Shown here: piece by piece, positions 17,382-28,400 of the stretch
How the letters are laid out: each line of letters begins with the position of its first letter
Position numbering within the stretch: the first letter of the stretch is position 1
From: Stenotrophomonas bentonitica
GTDB lineage: Bacteria > Pseudomonadota > Gammaproteobacteria > Xanthomonadales > Xanthomonadaceae
Assembly (NCBI RefSeq): GCF_002887735.1
Contig: NZ_PKQP01000004.1
Location: 1-64,000, forward strand
DNA length: 64,000 nucleotides
Direction of reading: 5' to 3'
Translations under genes and position numbers: made by a program
The notes under the pieces: model-generated
Seen by the model: only the letters and a program-made list of their open reading frames with translations
Databases searched by the model: none
What the model was told of the DNA's origin: nothing

Positions 17382-19439
17382 ATGCTGCTGCTGGACAGAC
17401 AGGCCTGGTTGTTCTCGGTCAAGACCTTCCTGGCGGCGCTGGCAGCGCTTTACATCGGGCTGGCCGGCAATCTCTCGCGCCCGTACTGGGCGATGGCCAC
17501 GGTCTACATCGTGACCCAGCCGATGCTGGGCCCGACCCGCGCCAAGGGGGCCTACCGCATCCTCGGCACGCTGATCGCCGGCGCGGCCACGCTGTGGATG
17601 CTGCCGCACCTGGTGGAAACCCCGCTGCTGCTGAGCGCGGCGATGTCGCTGTGGCTGTCCTCCTGCCTGTTCATCGCCCTGCTCAACCGAGGCCCGCGCG
17701 GCTACGCGTTCCTGCTGGCCGGTTACACCACCGCCTTCATCGGCTTCCCGGCGGTGACCTCGCCGGACACCATCTTCGACACCGTGGTGGCGCGCAGCGA
17801 GGAGATCATCCTCGGCACCGTGGTGGCGGTACTGTTCGCCTCGCTGTTCTTCCCCGCCTCGGTGCGGCCGATGCTGCGCGCGCGGATCGGCGGCTGGATG
17901 GCCGATGCCGCCGACTGGTGCCGGCAGATCCTCTCGCGCGGTCACGCGCATGGACCGCGCAACCGCCTGGCGGCCGATCTGGTCCAGTTCGAAGCGCTGA
18001 TCGAGTTCATGCGTCGCGACGACCCGCGCCACGCCGGGGCGGCGGTCTCGATGGAGCGCCTGCGCGAACGCATGCTGCTGATGCTGCCGGTGCTGTCCTC
18101 GATCGCCGACCGGCTCGGTGCGCTGCGCGCGGGTGGCCGCGCGCTGCCACCGGGGCTGGAGCCCTTGATCGCCGATCTGGCGCAGTGGCTTGAGCAGCCC
18201 GGCCGCTCCAGTGCCAGCGCCTACGCCACGCTGCGCGCGCGCATCGTCGCGCTAAAGCCGGCGGTGGATGGCGAGCTGGATCACCTGCTGCTGGTCACCC
18301 TGCTGCTGCGCCTGGAAGAGCTGGTCGATCTCTGGCAGGACTGCACCACCCTGCACGCCGCCATCGACGCCGGCACCGCGCCGAGCGATACCGCGCACTA
18401 CCGCGTGCGCACCCAGCGCGTGGACCACGTGCGCCATGTGGACTACGGCATGGCGCTGTTCTCCGCGGCCAGTGCCGGTGTCGCCCTGATGACCTACTGC
18501 GTGCTGTGGATCGGGCTGGGCTGGGAAGGCGGTGGCAACGGCGCGATGATGGCCGCGGTGGCCGCCGCGTTCTTCGCCGCGCAGGATGATCCCGCACCGA
18601 GCATGCTGTCCTTCCTGCTCTGGGCCATCGTGGCCAGCCTGGTGGCCGGCGTGTACCTGTTCGGGATCTTCCCGGCCGTGCACGACTTCGGCAGCCTGGT
18701 GCTGGTGCTGGCGGTGATCTTCCTGCCACTGGGCCTGCTGCTGCATCGGCCCAAGACCGCGTTGATCGGCTTGCCGCTGACGGTGAACCTGGTGGCGCTG
18801 CTGAACGTGCAGAACACCTACAGCGCCAACATCCAGAGCTTCATCAACTCCGCCGTGGCGATGTTCATCGGCATCGGCTTTGCGGTGGTGATGACCCGGC
18901 TGTTCCGCTCGGTGGGTGCCGAGTGGACCGCGCGCCGGCTGGTGCGCCAGGGCTGGACCACGCTGGCCGATGCGGCCGAGGGCCGCGGCCAGCAGGATCG
19001 TCAGCAGTTCGCCGCGCGCATGCTGGATCTGCTCGGCCTGCTCGCACCACGCCTGGCAGCCGCGCCGGAAGGCAGCGACATCGCCTCGGTGGACATGCTC
19101 ACCGAGGCGCGCATCGGCCTGAACATCCTGCAGCTGCGCCGCTCCCGGCACGGCCTGCCGCCGGCCAGCGTGGCCGCGATCGAGGCCATCCTGGACGACA
19201 TCGCCGCGTACTACCGCGCGCAGGCGGCCAAACGCCGCCCCCTGCCGGCACCGCCCGGGCTTCAGGCACGGCTGGAGGCCTCGCTCAAGCGCGTGCAGAC
19301 CGTGGAGGCGGGCAAGGCCCGCGACGAGGCCCTGATGGGGTTGATCGGGCTGCGCTATGCGCTGTTCCCCGAGGCACCGGTCGTCGAGGCCGCCGCCGAC
19401 CCCGCCGCGGCAACACCGGGCCTGCCGGCGCGGCGCTGA
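17382..19439 (+). CDS. FUSC-family (AaeB-like) inner-membrane efflux protein
   Basis: A 685-residue protein with two blocks of membrane segments (roughly residues 10-165 and 350-505), each followed by a large soluble helical domain, the FUSC/AaeB architecture. NLSRPYWAMATVYIVTQPM near the N-terminus is typical. AaeB exports hydroxylated aromatic carboxylic acids such as p-hydroxybenzoate. It is the last gene of the marR-DUF1656-HlyD-OMF-FUSC cluster, and aromatic acids are the inferred substrate. Confidence 0.9.
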   Translation: MLLLDRQAWLFSVKTFLAALAALYIGLAGNLSRPYWAMATVYIVTQPMLGPTRAKGAYRILGTLIAGAATLWMLPHLVETPLLLSAAMSLWLSSCLFIALLNRGPRGYAFLLAGYTTAFIGFPAVTSPDTIFDTVVARSEEIILGTVVAVLFASLFFPASVRPMLRARIGGWMADAADWCRQILSRGHAHGPRNRLAADLVQFEALIEFMRRDDPRHAGAAVSMERLRERMLLMLPVLSSIADRLGALRAGGRALPPGLEPLIADLAQWLEQPGRSSASAYATLRARIVALKPAVDGELDHLLLVTLLLRLEELVDLWQDCTTLHAAIDAGTAPSDTAHYRVRTQRVDHVRHVDYGMALFSAASAGVALMTYCVLWIGLGWEGGGNGAMMAAVAAAFFAAQDDPAPSMLSFLLWAIVASLVAGVYLFGIFPAVHDFGSLVLVLAVIFLPLGLLLHRPKTALIGLPLTVNLVALLNVQNTYSANIQSFINSAVAMFIGIGFAVVMTRLFRSVGAEWTARRLVRQGWTTLADAAEGRGQQDRQQFAARMLDLLGLLAPRLAAAPEGSDIASVDMLTEARIGLNILQLRRSRHGLPPASVAAIEAILDDIAAYYRAQAAKRRPLPAPPGLQARLEASLKRVQTVEAGKARDEALMGLIGLRYALFPEAPVVEAAADPAAATPGLPARR

Positions 19440-19524
19440 ACCGGCCCCGGCGCGCGCCGGCCGGTCCGCGCCGATCAGGGCTATCCTGACGCATGCATTT
19501 GCGCATGGATCAAGGTGATTCCCG

Positions 19525-19920
19525 ATGAGTTACGACCTGATGGTGTTCGACCCCGCCGTCGCCCCGCGCGAGGCCGAGGCCTTCCTGCAGTGGTACGACG
19601 CGCAGACCGAGTGGAACGAGACGCACGACTACGACGACCCGGCCGTGTCGGTGCCGGCGCTGCAGGCGTTCTTCGCCGCGCTCGCCGAGCATTACCCGCC
19701 GATGGATGGCCCGCTGTCCGATGAGGAAGACGACCGCCCGGAAGTGACCGACTACAGCATCGGCCAGCACGTGGTCTACGCCTCGTTCGATGACGAGGTG
19801 GCCGAGAACGCGCACGGCCTGGTGCAGGTGCTGGCCAACACCCACCAGCTGGGCTTCTTCGATGTCAGCGGTGACGGCGCCATCGTGTTCCCCGATGGCA
19901 CCGTGGTGATTCCGGAGTAA
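19525..19920 (+). CDS. Acidic hypothetical protein (131 aa)
   Basis: A 131-residue strongly acidic soluble protein (MSYDLMVFDPAVAPREAEAF at the start; DEEDDRPEVTDY in the middle; DGTVVIPE at the end). It has no signal peptide or membrane segment. The N-terminal MSYDLMVFD pattern recurs in uncharacterised proteobacterial proteins sometimes found with toxin-immunity loci, but I cannot assign a function. It lies between the efflux operon and the convergent recD; the stop codons are 14 bp apart. Confidence 0.7.
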   Translation: MSYDLMVFDPAVAPREAEAFLQWYDAQTEWNETHDYDDPAVSVPALQAFFAALAEHYPPMDGPLSDEEDDRPEVTDYSIGQHVVYASFDDEVAENAHGLVQVLANTHQLGFFDVSGDGAIVFPDGTVVIPE

Positions 19921-19933
19921 GACCGGACCGGGG

Positions 19934-21829
19934 CTAGAACAACTGCCCTTGGGCCGGCGCCGTCACGACGGCGTCGGCCACTGCGTTCCCCTCGCCGCCC
20001 TGCAGGCGAGCAGCCAGACCCGACAGCCGGCTGGCGTGCCGCGCCAATGCGGCCTCCAGCACCTCCGCACTGCCGAGCACATGCAGCGCCTGCCGCGCGC
20101 GGGTCATGCCGGTATAGATCAGCTCGCGCGACAGCACGCGATTGTCGCGTCGCGGCAGCTGCAACCAGACCTCATCGAACTCCGAGCCCTGTGCCTTGTG
20201 CACGGTCATCGCGAACGCGCTTTCGTGCGCCGGCAATGCACCCGGGTGGAAGCCACGTGGTTGATCCGGCGTTTCGCCCGGGAACCACGCGGTCACGCTG
20301 CCGTGGCGATCGATCAGGCAGATGCCGATGTCGCCGTTGAACAGGCGGTGCCGGTAGCTGTTCTCGGTGATCAGGAGCAGCCGGCCGTGGAAGTAACCCG
20401 GCGCCATGCCCGGCCGCGGCACACCGGCCAGCAGCGCTTCGATGCGGGCATTGAGCCCGCGCGCGCCCTGTGGGCCTTCGCGCACGGCGGTGAGCAGGCG
20501 GATGCGGCCGGCATTGGCCAGCGCAACGCCGGGATCGGCGGCTTCGCCGAGGCCGCGCCAATGCCCGAGCAGCTGCTCGCGGTGATGCTGCAGCGGATCG
20601 CTCTGGTCTTCGTGGAAGTGCACACCGGCCAGCGTGCCCGTCCTCAGCAGTGCCAGCGCGGTGGCGCTGTTGCCGTCGCGCACGGCATGCGCCAGCGGTG
20701 CCAGATCGAGCGCGTCGGTCTGCCGGTAGCCCCGCTGCAGCTGCACGCGCCGGCCGGCGAACCGGCGTGGCGGTGCCAGCGGTTGCAACGCATCGGCAGC
20801 AAGCAGCACGCGCAGCGCCTGGGCATCGTCAGCCTGGGTACCCAGGCCATCGCCGCTGGCACGCAGGATCGCGCTGAGCACATCGCCGGCTTCCACCGAG
20901 GGCAGCTGGTCCGGATCCCCAAGCAGCACCAGCCGGGTGCCATCGGCCACCGCCTCGACCAGCTTGGTCATCAGTGGCAGGTCGATCATCGAGGCCTCGT
21001 CCACCACCACCACGTCGTACGGCAGCGGGTTGTCGGCGTGATGGCGGAAGCGTGGCGAATCCGGGATCACCCCGAGCAGGCGATGCAGGGTGGTGCCGGT
21101 GCTCGGCATCGCGTCGCACAGCGCCGGTGCGATGCCCACCAGGCGCAGCCGCTGCACGGCAAGGCGCAGGCTCTCGGCCATGCGCTCGGCGGCGCGGCCG
21201 GTGGGCGCGGCGAGCGCGACCCGTGGCAATGCCTGGTCGGCCTGCACCGCCTGTGCGGCAAGCAGCACCAGCAGCCGCGCGATGGTAGTGGTCTTGCCGG
21301 TGCCGGGGCCGCCGGTCACCAGCACCAGTGGATGGCGCAGCGCGACGGCCGCGGCGCGGGCCTGGTGATCGACCCCATCGTGGGCCTGCGGGAACAGTTG
21401 GCCGAACAGCGTGGCCAGGGTGCCGGGATCGGCGTCGGGCAGCGGATGCGTGGCGATGCGCTGCAGGCCCTCGGCAAGCCGACGTTCGTATTCGCGGTAG
21501 CGACGCAGATAGAGCAGGCCGTTCTCCAGCACCAGCGGTGCATCGCCAGCGACCACGTCCTCCGCGCCGGGTACCTCCACCCACGGCGACGCCCGCAGCT
21601 GCGCCAACCACGCCTCGGGTGCCGGCCAGTCGACATCGACCTCGATCAGGCGCTGCGGCTGGGTCGGATCCAGGCCGGCGTGTCCTTCCGAGACCGCCAG
21701 CGAGGCCAGTGCGGCACCGACCAGCACCGCGTCGGGCGTGTCAGGGCGCAACCTGCGCAGGCTCTGCGCCAGCGCATGGTCGAGCGTGCGAAGCACGTTG
21801 CCACGGTAGAGCGTGGTGAGCAGGCTCAT
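19934..21829 (-). CDS. recD: Exodeoxyribonuclease V subunit alpha RecD
   Basis: A 631-residue superfamily 1B 5'-3' helicase of RecBCD. Motifs: Walker A GGPGTGKTTTIARLL, motif II VVVDEASMIDLPLM, motif III LLGDPDQLPSVEAGDVL, and the C-terminal MTVHKAQGSEFDEV (motif V/VI region). It drives DNA unwinding on the 5'-ended strand in recombinational repair and degradation of unmarked DNA. Its start overlaps the recB stop by four bases (ATGA), so it is the last gene of recC-recB-recD. Confidence 0.95.
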   Translation of the reverse strand: MSLLTTLYRGNVLRTLDHALAQSLRRLRPDTPDAVLVGAALASLAVSEGHAGLDPTQPQRLIEVDVDWPAPEAWLAQLRASPWVEVPGAEDVVAGDAPLVLENGLLYLRRYREYERRLAEGLQRIATHPLPDADPGTLATLFGQLFPQAHDGVDHQARAAAVALRHPLVLVTGGPGTGKTTTIARLLVLLAAQAVQADQALPRVALAAPTGRAAERMAESLRLAVQRLRLVGIAPALCDAMPSTGTTLHRLLGVIPDSPRFRHHADNPLPYDVVVVDEASMIDLPLMTKLVEAVADGTRLVLLGDPDQLPSVEAGDVLSAILRASGDGLGTQADDAQALRVLLAADALQPLAPPRRFAGRRVQLQRGYRQTDALDLAPLAHAVRDGNSATALALLRTGTLAGVHFHEDQSDPLQHHREQLLGHWRGLGEAADPGVALANAGRIRLLTAVREGPQGARGLNARIEALLAGVPRPGMAPGYFHGRLLLITENSYRHRLFNGDIGICLIDRHGSVTAWFPGETPDQPRGFHPGALPAHESAFAMTVHKAQGSEFDEVWLQLPRRDNRVLSRELIYTGMTRARQALHVLGSAEVLEAALARHASRLSGLAARLQGGEGNAVADAVVTAPAQGQLF

Positions 21830-24800
21830 GCCTCCCCCCGTGCGCGCGCGGCCATGCGTGCCTGGGCGTGTTCGCCCCCGGCGAACAGGGCATCCAGGGC
21901 ATCGACCAGGGCCGGATCGAAGCGATGCGCATACAGGCCCGGGCTGTCGTCGCGGCGGGCATCCAGGCCGCGGCAGAACAGATAGCGGATACCGCCCATG
22001 TCGCGCGCATAGTCGTACTGCGCGCCCAGCCGGAAGCGCAGCCAGCGGTGCAACGCGACGGTGTAGATCAGCGCCTGCAGGTCGTATTCGCTGTGCTGCA
22101 TGGCGCTGGCCAGCCGGGCCGCGTCGTAGCCGGGCAGGCGATTGGATTTGTAGTCGAGCACGTACCAGCGGTCCGCACGCACGTAGGTGAGATCGATCTT
22201 GCCCGTCATCAGCCCCTCCAGCCGCCGGCGGGTGCCGAAGCCATGGCGGTCAGGCACCAGCCCGTGCGCGTGCAGCAGGCTCAGCAGCGCTGGAACGGCG
22301 GTCGGCTGCATCGCGAAGTGGAATTCGATCTCGGCACGGCGTGCATCGGCCGGCAGGTCGTGCAGTGCGCCGCCTTCCGGCAGGGGCACGGTCAGGGTCT
22401 GGCCGACCAGCCCGGTCAGCATGGCCACGCCATCGTCCAGGTCTTCCTCGGCATAGCCTTCCGCGCGCAGCGAGGCGCGCAGGACCTCGGCTTCCTCGCC
22501 GGGTGCGGTCTCGCCGGCCTGCCAGCCGCCCCACTGCGCGAAGTCGGTGTTTTCCAGCGCATCGTGCAGCACGTTGCCGAAGCGGCTGCCCATGAAGCGC
22601 GGGTCGCTCTCTTCGCTGGCCACGGCCGGTTGTTCTGCTTCCAGGGTGAGGTCCACGCCGGCCGGCTCATCGGCTGCGGGTGCCGGCACTTCGGTCGCGG
22701 CCGCATCGGTGTCGTGGCCCGCGTCGGCATGCGCCAGCTGGGTGAAGCTGTACACCCACCAGTCGTGCGGCACGCGGCGGGTCAGCGCGCGGACCGGTGG
22801 CAGTTCGCCGTCGCGCTCGAAGGCGAGCTGCGCCGGGCGGGGTTCCACCGGGCCCTCGATCACGGCGATGTCCGGATGCGCACGCAGCGCTTCCAGGTCC
22901 GACAGCATCGGTGCCAGGCGGGTCTTCGCCAGCCCGGCCAGATCACCGGCGGCGATCCACAGGGCGTGCTCGGCCCGGGTCAGCCCGACGTATAGCAGGC
23001 GCGCGTCTTCGGCGTCCTGTTCCTGGGTCCTGCGCGTGCTGGCCGCATTCCAGCTGTCGTCCTTGTCCAGTTTCCAGTGCAGCTCGCGGCGGCCGTTGGC
23101 GTACACCGTGCAGTTGGCCTCGGTGTTCGGTGCGCCCCCCCCGATGCCGACGAACGGCAGGAATACCAGCGGATACTCCAGCCCCTTGCTCTTGTGCAGG
23201 GTGATGATCTGCACGCGGCGCGCATCCGATTCCAGGCGCAGCAGCTGCTGTTCGTCGTTCTGGTCGGCATGCGCCATCTGCACCTGCAGCCAGTCGAGCA
23301 GGCCGTGCATGCCCAGCGTCTGCCCGGCCGCCTGCTGCAGCAGTTCACCCAGCTGCAGGTAGTTGGTCAGGCGGCGCTCGCCATCCAGCAGGCCCAGCAG
23401 GCGCTCGGCGTGTTCGGCGCAGAGATCGGCGATCACCGCGAACGGGCCGCCGCGCTGCCAGCGCTCACGCCATTCCAGCAGCCGCACCTGGAAGGAGCGC
23501 TGCGCATCGCCTTCGCGCTCCAGCGCATCGATCGCCTCGGCATCTTCGCCGAGCAGCACGGTCGACAGTGCGGCGCGCAGCCGCCCTTCGTCGGCCGGCT
23601 GCAGCAGCGCCAGCAGCAACAGGCGCAGGTCGTGCGCTTCGGGCGTGGCATACAGGCTCTGCTTGCCCGCAGCGACGGCGGGAATGCCTACCGCACCGAG
23701 CGCCTGCTGGATGCGCGTGGCCTCCTTGTGCGAGCGCACCAGCACCGCGATGTCGCCGGGTTGCACCGGCACGTCGCGCAGCAGCGCGCGCCCTTGCCGG
23801 GCTTCGCTGAGGATCTGGTGGATCGCGGCCACACAGGCATCACTGGCCTGCTGCCGCGAGGGATCGGCCTTGAGGTCGCCGCCCTCGGTGTTGTGCAGCA
23901 CGCGCACGGTCAGGCCAGGTGCGGGGAGACCGTCGCGCAGGAAATCCGCATCCATCCGGGTGCTGCCGGGGTGCACCGGTTCGAAGGCGATGTCGGCTTC
24001 GAGGAAGGCGCGCTCACCGGCGTTGGCGTACAGCGCTTCGATCGCGTGCAGCACCGCCGGACGCGAGCGGAAATTGCGGTCCAGCGCGGGCGCGGCATCG
24101 GCCTGGCGCTTGGCCTTGAGATAGGTGTGGATATCGCCGCCGCGGAAGCCGTAGATCGCCTGCTTGGGGTCGCCGATCAGGAACAGCGCCGGTGCCAGGC
24201 CCGCGTCCCGGGTCTCCTCCGAGTCGCCAAACACACGCTGGAAAATGCCCCACTGGCGGTCATCGGTATCCTGGAACTCATCCACCAGCGCGATCGCATA
24301 CTGCGCGCGCAGCTGCTGCACCAGGGTGGCGCGGTGCGGGCCTTCCAGGGCATCGGCAACGCCATCGATCAGGTCATCGTAGGTCTGCACGCGGCCGATC
24401 CGCTTGAGCTCGGCCAGCCGCGCACGCGCTTCGTCGCGCAGATCATGCAGGAAGGCGGTGGCCTGCTGGCGCAGCCACTGCTCGCGCGCATCGGCGGCAT
24501 GCCACCAGGCCTGCAACGCATCGAACAGCGGCGACGCCGGGCACTGGCCTTCCATGCCGTCCTTGCAGAAGGCCAGCAGCTGCACCGGCAGCAGTTTGCC
24601 CAGGTGGCTCTTGTCGCCACGCGGCCAGTGCTGCGCGCTGCGGCCGGCCAACAGCTCGCCGAAGGCCTTGTCGAAACTCGGCCGTTTCGCACGACGGCCA
24701 TCGAAGATCTTGCGGTCGAAGGCCACGGCGATCTGCGCCTGGGCGTCTTCGACGTGCGTCTGGATCGCCTCTGCCAACGCAGCCGCGGTGAGCCGCAGTT

Positions 24801-25467
24801 GCGGGGCGGGATCGTCGAAGGTACGCGCGGCCCGCGCTGGCAGCAGCGGCAACGGCTTGATCAGCGTGGACAGATCGCCTGCCAGCGCCTCGGGCGAGGA
24901 CCACAGCCAGGTCAGCGCATCGACCGTGGCCGGGTCGTTGGCATGCACGCGCCACAGGTCGGCGGCCAGTTCTTCGTGCAGCTCGCGTTCGCTTGGCAGC
25001 AGGGTCGGCGGATCGAAGGTGTGCCCGCTCTCCAGCGCATGTTCGCGCAGTACCCGGGTGCAAAAGCCGTGGATCGTGAAGATCGAGGCGAGGTCGATTT
25101 CATCAGCGGCGGTCTGCAGCCGGCGCGCAAGCGCGGCGGGTGTCTCTTCACCGAGGGCGAGCTGGCGTTGCAGGATCACCCGGGTCAACGCGACATCGGG
25201 AGTGTCCTGATCGGTCGGCACCCGCTCGACCAGCTGTGCGGCCAGGGCCAGCCGTTCGCGGATGCGCTTGCGCAGTTCCTGCGTCGCGGCATCGGTGAAG
25301 GTGACGGCCAGGATCTGGCCGATGCGCCAGCCCTTCTCCACCACCAGCCGGGTGAACAGCGTGGCCAGGGTGAAGGTCTTGCCGGTGCCGGCGCTGGCCT
25401 CGATCAGGCGCACGCCGTCCAGCGGCAGCGCCAGGTAGGGATCGTTGAGCAGGTCGTGGTCGGTCAT
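21826..25467 (-). CDS. recB: Exodeoxyribonuclease V subunit beta RecB
   Basis: A 1213-residue helicase-nuclease. UvrD-like motifs: Walker A EASAGTGKTFTLATLFTRL, motif II ALVDEFQDTD, motif III FLIGDPKQAIYGFRG, motif V ITLHKSKGLEYPLV. The C-terminal nuclease carries VLDYKSNRLPGYD, the metal-binding Asp/Lys motif of RecB. It moves 3'-5' and cuts DNA until Chi recognition. Coupled by ATGA overlaps to both recC (upstream) and recD (downstream). Confidence 0.96.
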   Translation of the reverse strand: MTDHDLLNDPYLALPLDGVRLIEASAGTGKTFTLATLFTRLVVEKGWRIGQILAVTFTDAATQELRKRIRERLALAAQLVERVPTDQDTPDVALTRVILQRQLALGEETPAALARRLQTAADEIDLASIFTIHGFCTRVLREHALESGHTFDPPTLLPSERELHEELAADLWRVHANDPATVDALTWLWSSPEALAGDLSTLIKPLPLLPARAARTFDDPAPQLRLTAAALAEAIQTHVEDAQAQIAVAFDRKIFDGRRAKRPSFDKAFGELLAGRSAQHWPRGDKSHLGKLLPVQLLAFCKDGMEGQCPASPLFDALQAWWHAADAREQWLRQQATAFLHDLRDEARARLAELKRIGRVQTYDDLIDGVADALEGPHRATLVQQLRAQYAIALVDEFQDTDDRQWGIFQRVFGDSEETRDAGLAPALFLIGDPKQAIYGFRGGDIHTYLKAKRQADAAPALDRNFRSRPAVLHAIEALYANAGERAFLEADIAFEPVHPGSTRMDADFLRDGLPAPGLTVRVLHNTEGGDLKADPSRQQASDACVAAIHQILSEARQGRALLRDVPVQPGDIAVLVRSHKEATRIQQALGAVGIPAVAAGKQSLYATPEAHDLRLLLLALLQPADEGRLRAALSTVLLGEDAEAIDALEREGDAQRSFQVRLLEWRERWQRGGPFAVIADLCAEHAERLLGLLDGERRLTNYLQLGELLQQAAGQTLGMHGLLDWLQVQMAHADQNDEQQLLRLESDARRVQIITLHKSKGLEYPLVFLPFVGIGGGAPNTEANCTVYANGRRELHWKLDKDDSWNAASTRRTQEQDAEDARLLYVGLTRAEHALWIAAGDLAGLAKTRLAPMLSDLEALRAHPDIAVIEGPVEPRPAQLAFERDGELPPVRALTRRVPHDWWVYSFTQLAHADAGHDTDAAATEVPAPAADEPAGVDLTLEAEQPAVASEESDPRFMGSRFGNVLHDALENTDFAQWGGWQAGETAPGEEAEVLRASLRAEGYAEEDLDDGVAMLTGLVGQTLTVPLPEGGALHDLPADARRAEIEFHFAMQPTAVPALLSLLHAHGLVPDRHGFGTRRRLEGLMTGKIDLTYVRADRWYVLDYKSNRLPGYDAARLASAMQHSEYDLQALIYTVALHRWLRFRLGAQYDYARDMGGIRYLFCRGLDARRDDSPGLYAHRFDPALVDALDALFAGGEHAQARMAARARGEA

Positions 25468-28400
25468 CGCAGGGCTCCTTGCTCGTCAAAGCCCGGGAAC
25501 ACCCGGCCTTCGCGCACCGCGGTGAACACCACGAAGCTGTTGTGCAGCAGTTGCCGGTAACTGTCGGCACTGGCGAAGGGGTCGTGGCCGCGCAGCGCGA
25601 GCTGGTAGCCGGCGCCGGTGGACTCGCCCCAGGTGCGGTCGCTGCCGTGCCACTTGGCGCGGCCCTCGGCCTCGCGCCTGGCCTCGGCGGCGGTGTAAAG
25701 CACCCAGCCGGTGGACGGGCCGTACAGCAGCGGCGCGCGCAGCCCTTCGCTGCGCAGCTGCAGCAGGCGACGCAGCACCTGCTGCGCGCGCTCGGCGCCC
25801 AGCGGCGGCAGCGTGTGCGGACCCAGCCCGTCATCGCCTGCCTCGTGGAACTGCACCAGGGGCAAGACATCACCGGCGGCATTGGCCAGCAGCCAGTCCA
25901 GGCCCTGGCGGATCGCGGCACGACCGTTGAGCGGACCCGGGCGCAGGCGCACCAACCCGTGCGGATGTACTCCGTCCACGCGGCCGTGCAGGCGAGCCCC
26001 GTCGATATCCACTTCGTAGCGGCGGCTGTCGGCCGTAGTACCGGCCTGCCACTGGGCCAGCGCCTGCGCGTAAGGCTCGGTCTGGGCCTGCAGCAGCGCG
26101 AACTGCCGTTCGCCCAGGGCGCCGGAGGGCAGCAGCGCCCGCGCACGCAGCCGTGGGTACAGCGGCGTGTCGTCCTGCCCAAGGGTGGCCTCGATCACGG
26201 CCTGCTGCAGCAGCACCGTGTCACCGCCGCGCGCGGCCATCACCAGCGGCTCGACGTCGTCGCCGTTGTCCACGTCATCGGGCAGGCGCAGGCCGAGCCG
26301 TTGCGAGAGGAACTGGCTGGCCGGATCGGTGAGGAAACGACGCAGCGCATCCACGCTCAGTTCCGGCTCGGCAGCGCTGCTCTCCATCGGCGGCAGCGGC
26401 GTGGCGAACCACGGCGCCAGCGCGCGACGTGCACCGCCGAGCGAGCCGGCGGCGGGGTGCCATTGGCGGCGATAGCTGAAACGCCGTGGCTCCTCGCCCC
26501 CGCCGAACGCGGCCGGAGCGAACGGCTGCAGTGAATGGCGCACGGTCATCCTGCGCGCCGCCGCCGGGGGATCCAGGTGGTACTCGGCCGCGGCATCGAT
26601 CAGCTCGCTGACCAGCACCGAGGGTTCGCGCACGCTGCCATCGCGCGGATCGGCGCCCAGATAACTCAGGTAGAACACGTCCTCCGCCGAGGCGAACAGC
26701 TGCAGGAACAGGAAGCGATCATCCTCGCGCAGCGAGCGGTCGCCATGCCGGCGCTTGTCGGTGCCCAGCTCGGCGGTGAGCTGGTTGAGGCCGGCTGCCG
26801 GATCGCGGCGCGGGAAGTCGCCATCGTTCAGGCCAAGCACGCAGATCACCCGGAACGGCAGCAGGCGCATCGGCACCATCCGGCCGAAGCTGACGCCACC
26901 GGTCAACAGCGGTGCACGCGTATCGGCCTGGGCGAGCACGCCGGCGAAATGGGCGCGCAGCACCTCCGGTGGCACGTCGCCTTCAAACCCGGCGGTCTCC
27001 GCATCGCGGGCGAACTCGTTGATCAGTTTGCGCAGGCGCTCCAGCGCGCGCTGGCTGCTGGCCGCCTGCGGCGGTTCGGGCAGCAGCGCATCGAGCAGGG
27101 CCAGCAGGCGCTGCCGCCACTGCCCGGGCGACATGGCCTCACCGAGCGCCCGCTGGTAGCGCGCCAGCACGCGCAGCAGGCCGAGCAGGCGGTCCAGCGC
27201 GTCCAGCGCACTGCCTTCCAGCTCCGGCCATGGCGCGACCCCGGCGATATCGCCGTCGCTGCCGCTGGCGTGGCCAAGCAGCAGGCGATCCAGCGCGAAC
27301 TGCCAGGTAAACGCATCGTCCACCGGGGCCTTATGCTGGCCGCGATGGGCCGCATCCAGCCCCCAGCGCGCGCCGGCGGCCTGCAGCCAGTCGTGCAGGC
27401 GGTCGAACACCACGGCATCGAGGCCGGCGGCGTCCGCCAACGGTGCACTGGCGAGCAGATCGAGCACTTCGTTCAATCCGAAGCGCGAGACCGGCAGCCC
27501 GAGCAGGTGCACGAACACATCGGCCAACGGCTCGCCGGCCAGCGGGCTGGTATCGGCCAGCGCATAGGGAATGTGGTCATCGCCGCCGCTGCGGCCGCCG
27601 AACACCGCTTCCAGGTATGGCACGTAGGGATCGATGTCCGGTGCCAGCACCGCGATGTCGCGCGCCTGCAGCGGCGGATCGAAGCGCGGATCCTGCAGCA
27701 GGCCGCGCAGCTGGTCATGCAGCACCTGCAGTTCGCGCAGGCGGGTGTGGCAGGCATGCACCTGCAGGCTGGGGTCGTCGTAGCGCAGCCCCTCGCGCAG
27801 CTCCCCCGCCGGCTGCCCGCGGCGGTGGAACAGATCGCGCTGCAGGCGGTGCAGCAGGCTGTCGGACAGCCCGCCGTCGGCCATGTCCGGGCGCGCATCC
27901 TCTTCGGGATCGTCGTACGCGGCGATCTCACCGGAGGGGTGCACGACCTCGTAGCTGCCCAGCACCGCCATGAAATCGCGACCCGCCGCGCCCCAGGCCT
28001 GCAGCAGGCGGTTCTCGCCCGCCGCCTCCCCGAACGGATCGGGCGCGCCGCTGCGCAGCTTCTCGCCCAGGGTCTGCAGATCGCCCCAATAGGCCTGGGT
28101 CGGCGTGGGCAGATAGAAGTGCATCGTGCCGACCCGCGCCTGGGTGGCCAGCACCCGCAGCACGTCCGGGGAGATGTTGAGGGTGGCGAAGGCGAACACG
28201 CGCGTCGGCAGGCCCTGCGGCAACGGCTGCCCGGCACCCTCGAAGCGGGCCAGGTAGGCATCGATGCGGCGCGCACGGTACTGCTCGCCGCCGGCGATGC
28301 GCCGCCACAGGATCGCCTGCGGGTCGTTCGGCGCTGCGCCCGCGTCCCAGCGCAGCAGCCAATCGCGACGCCACGCCTGGTACTTCTCGAACACCGAGGC

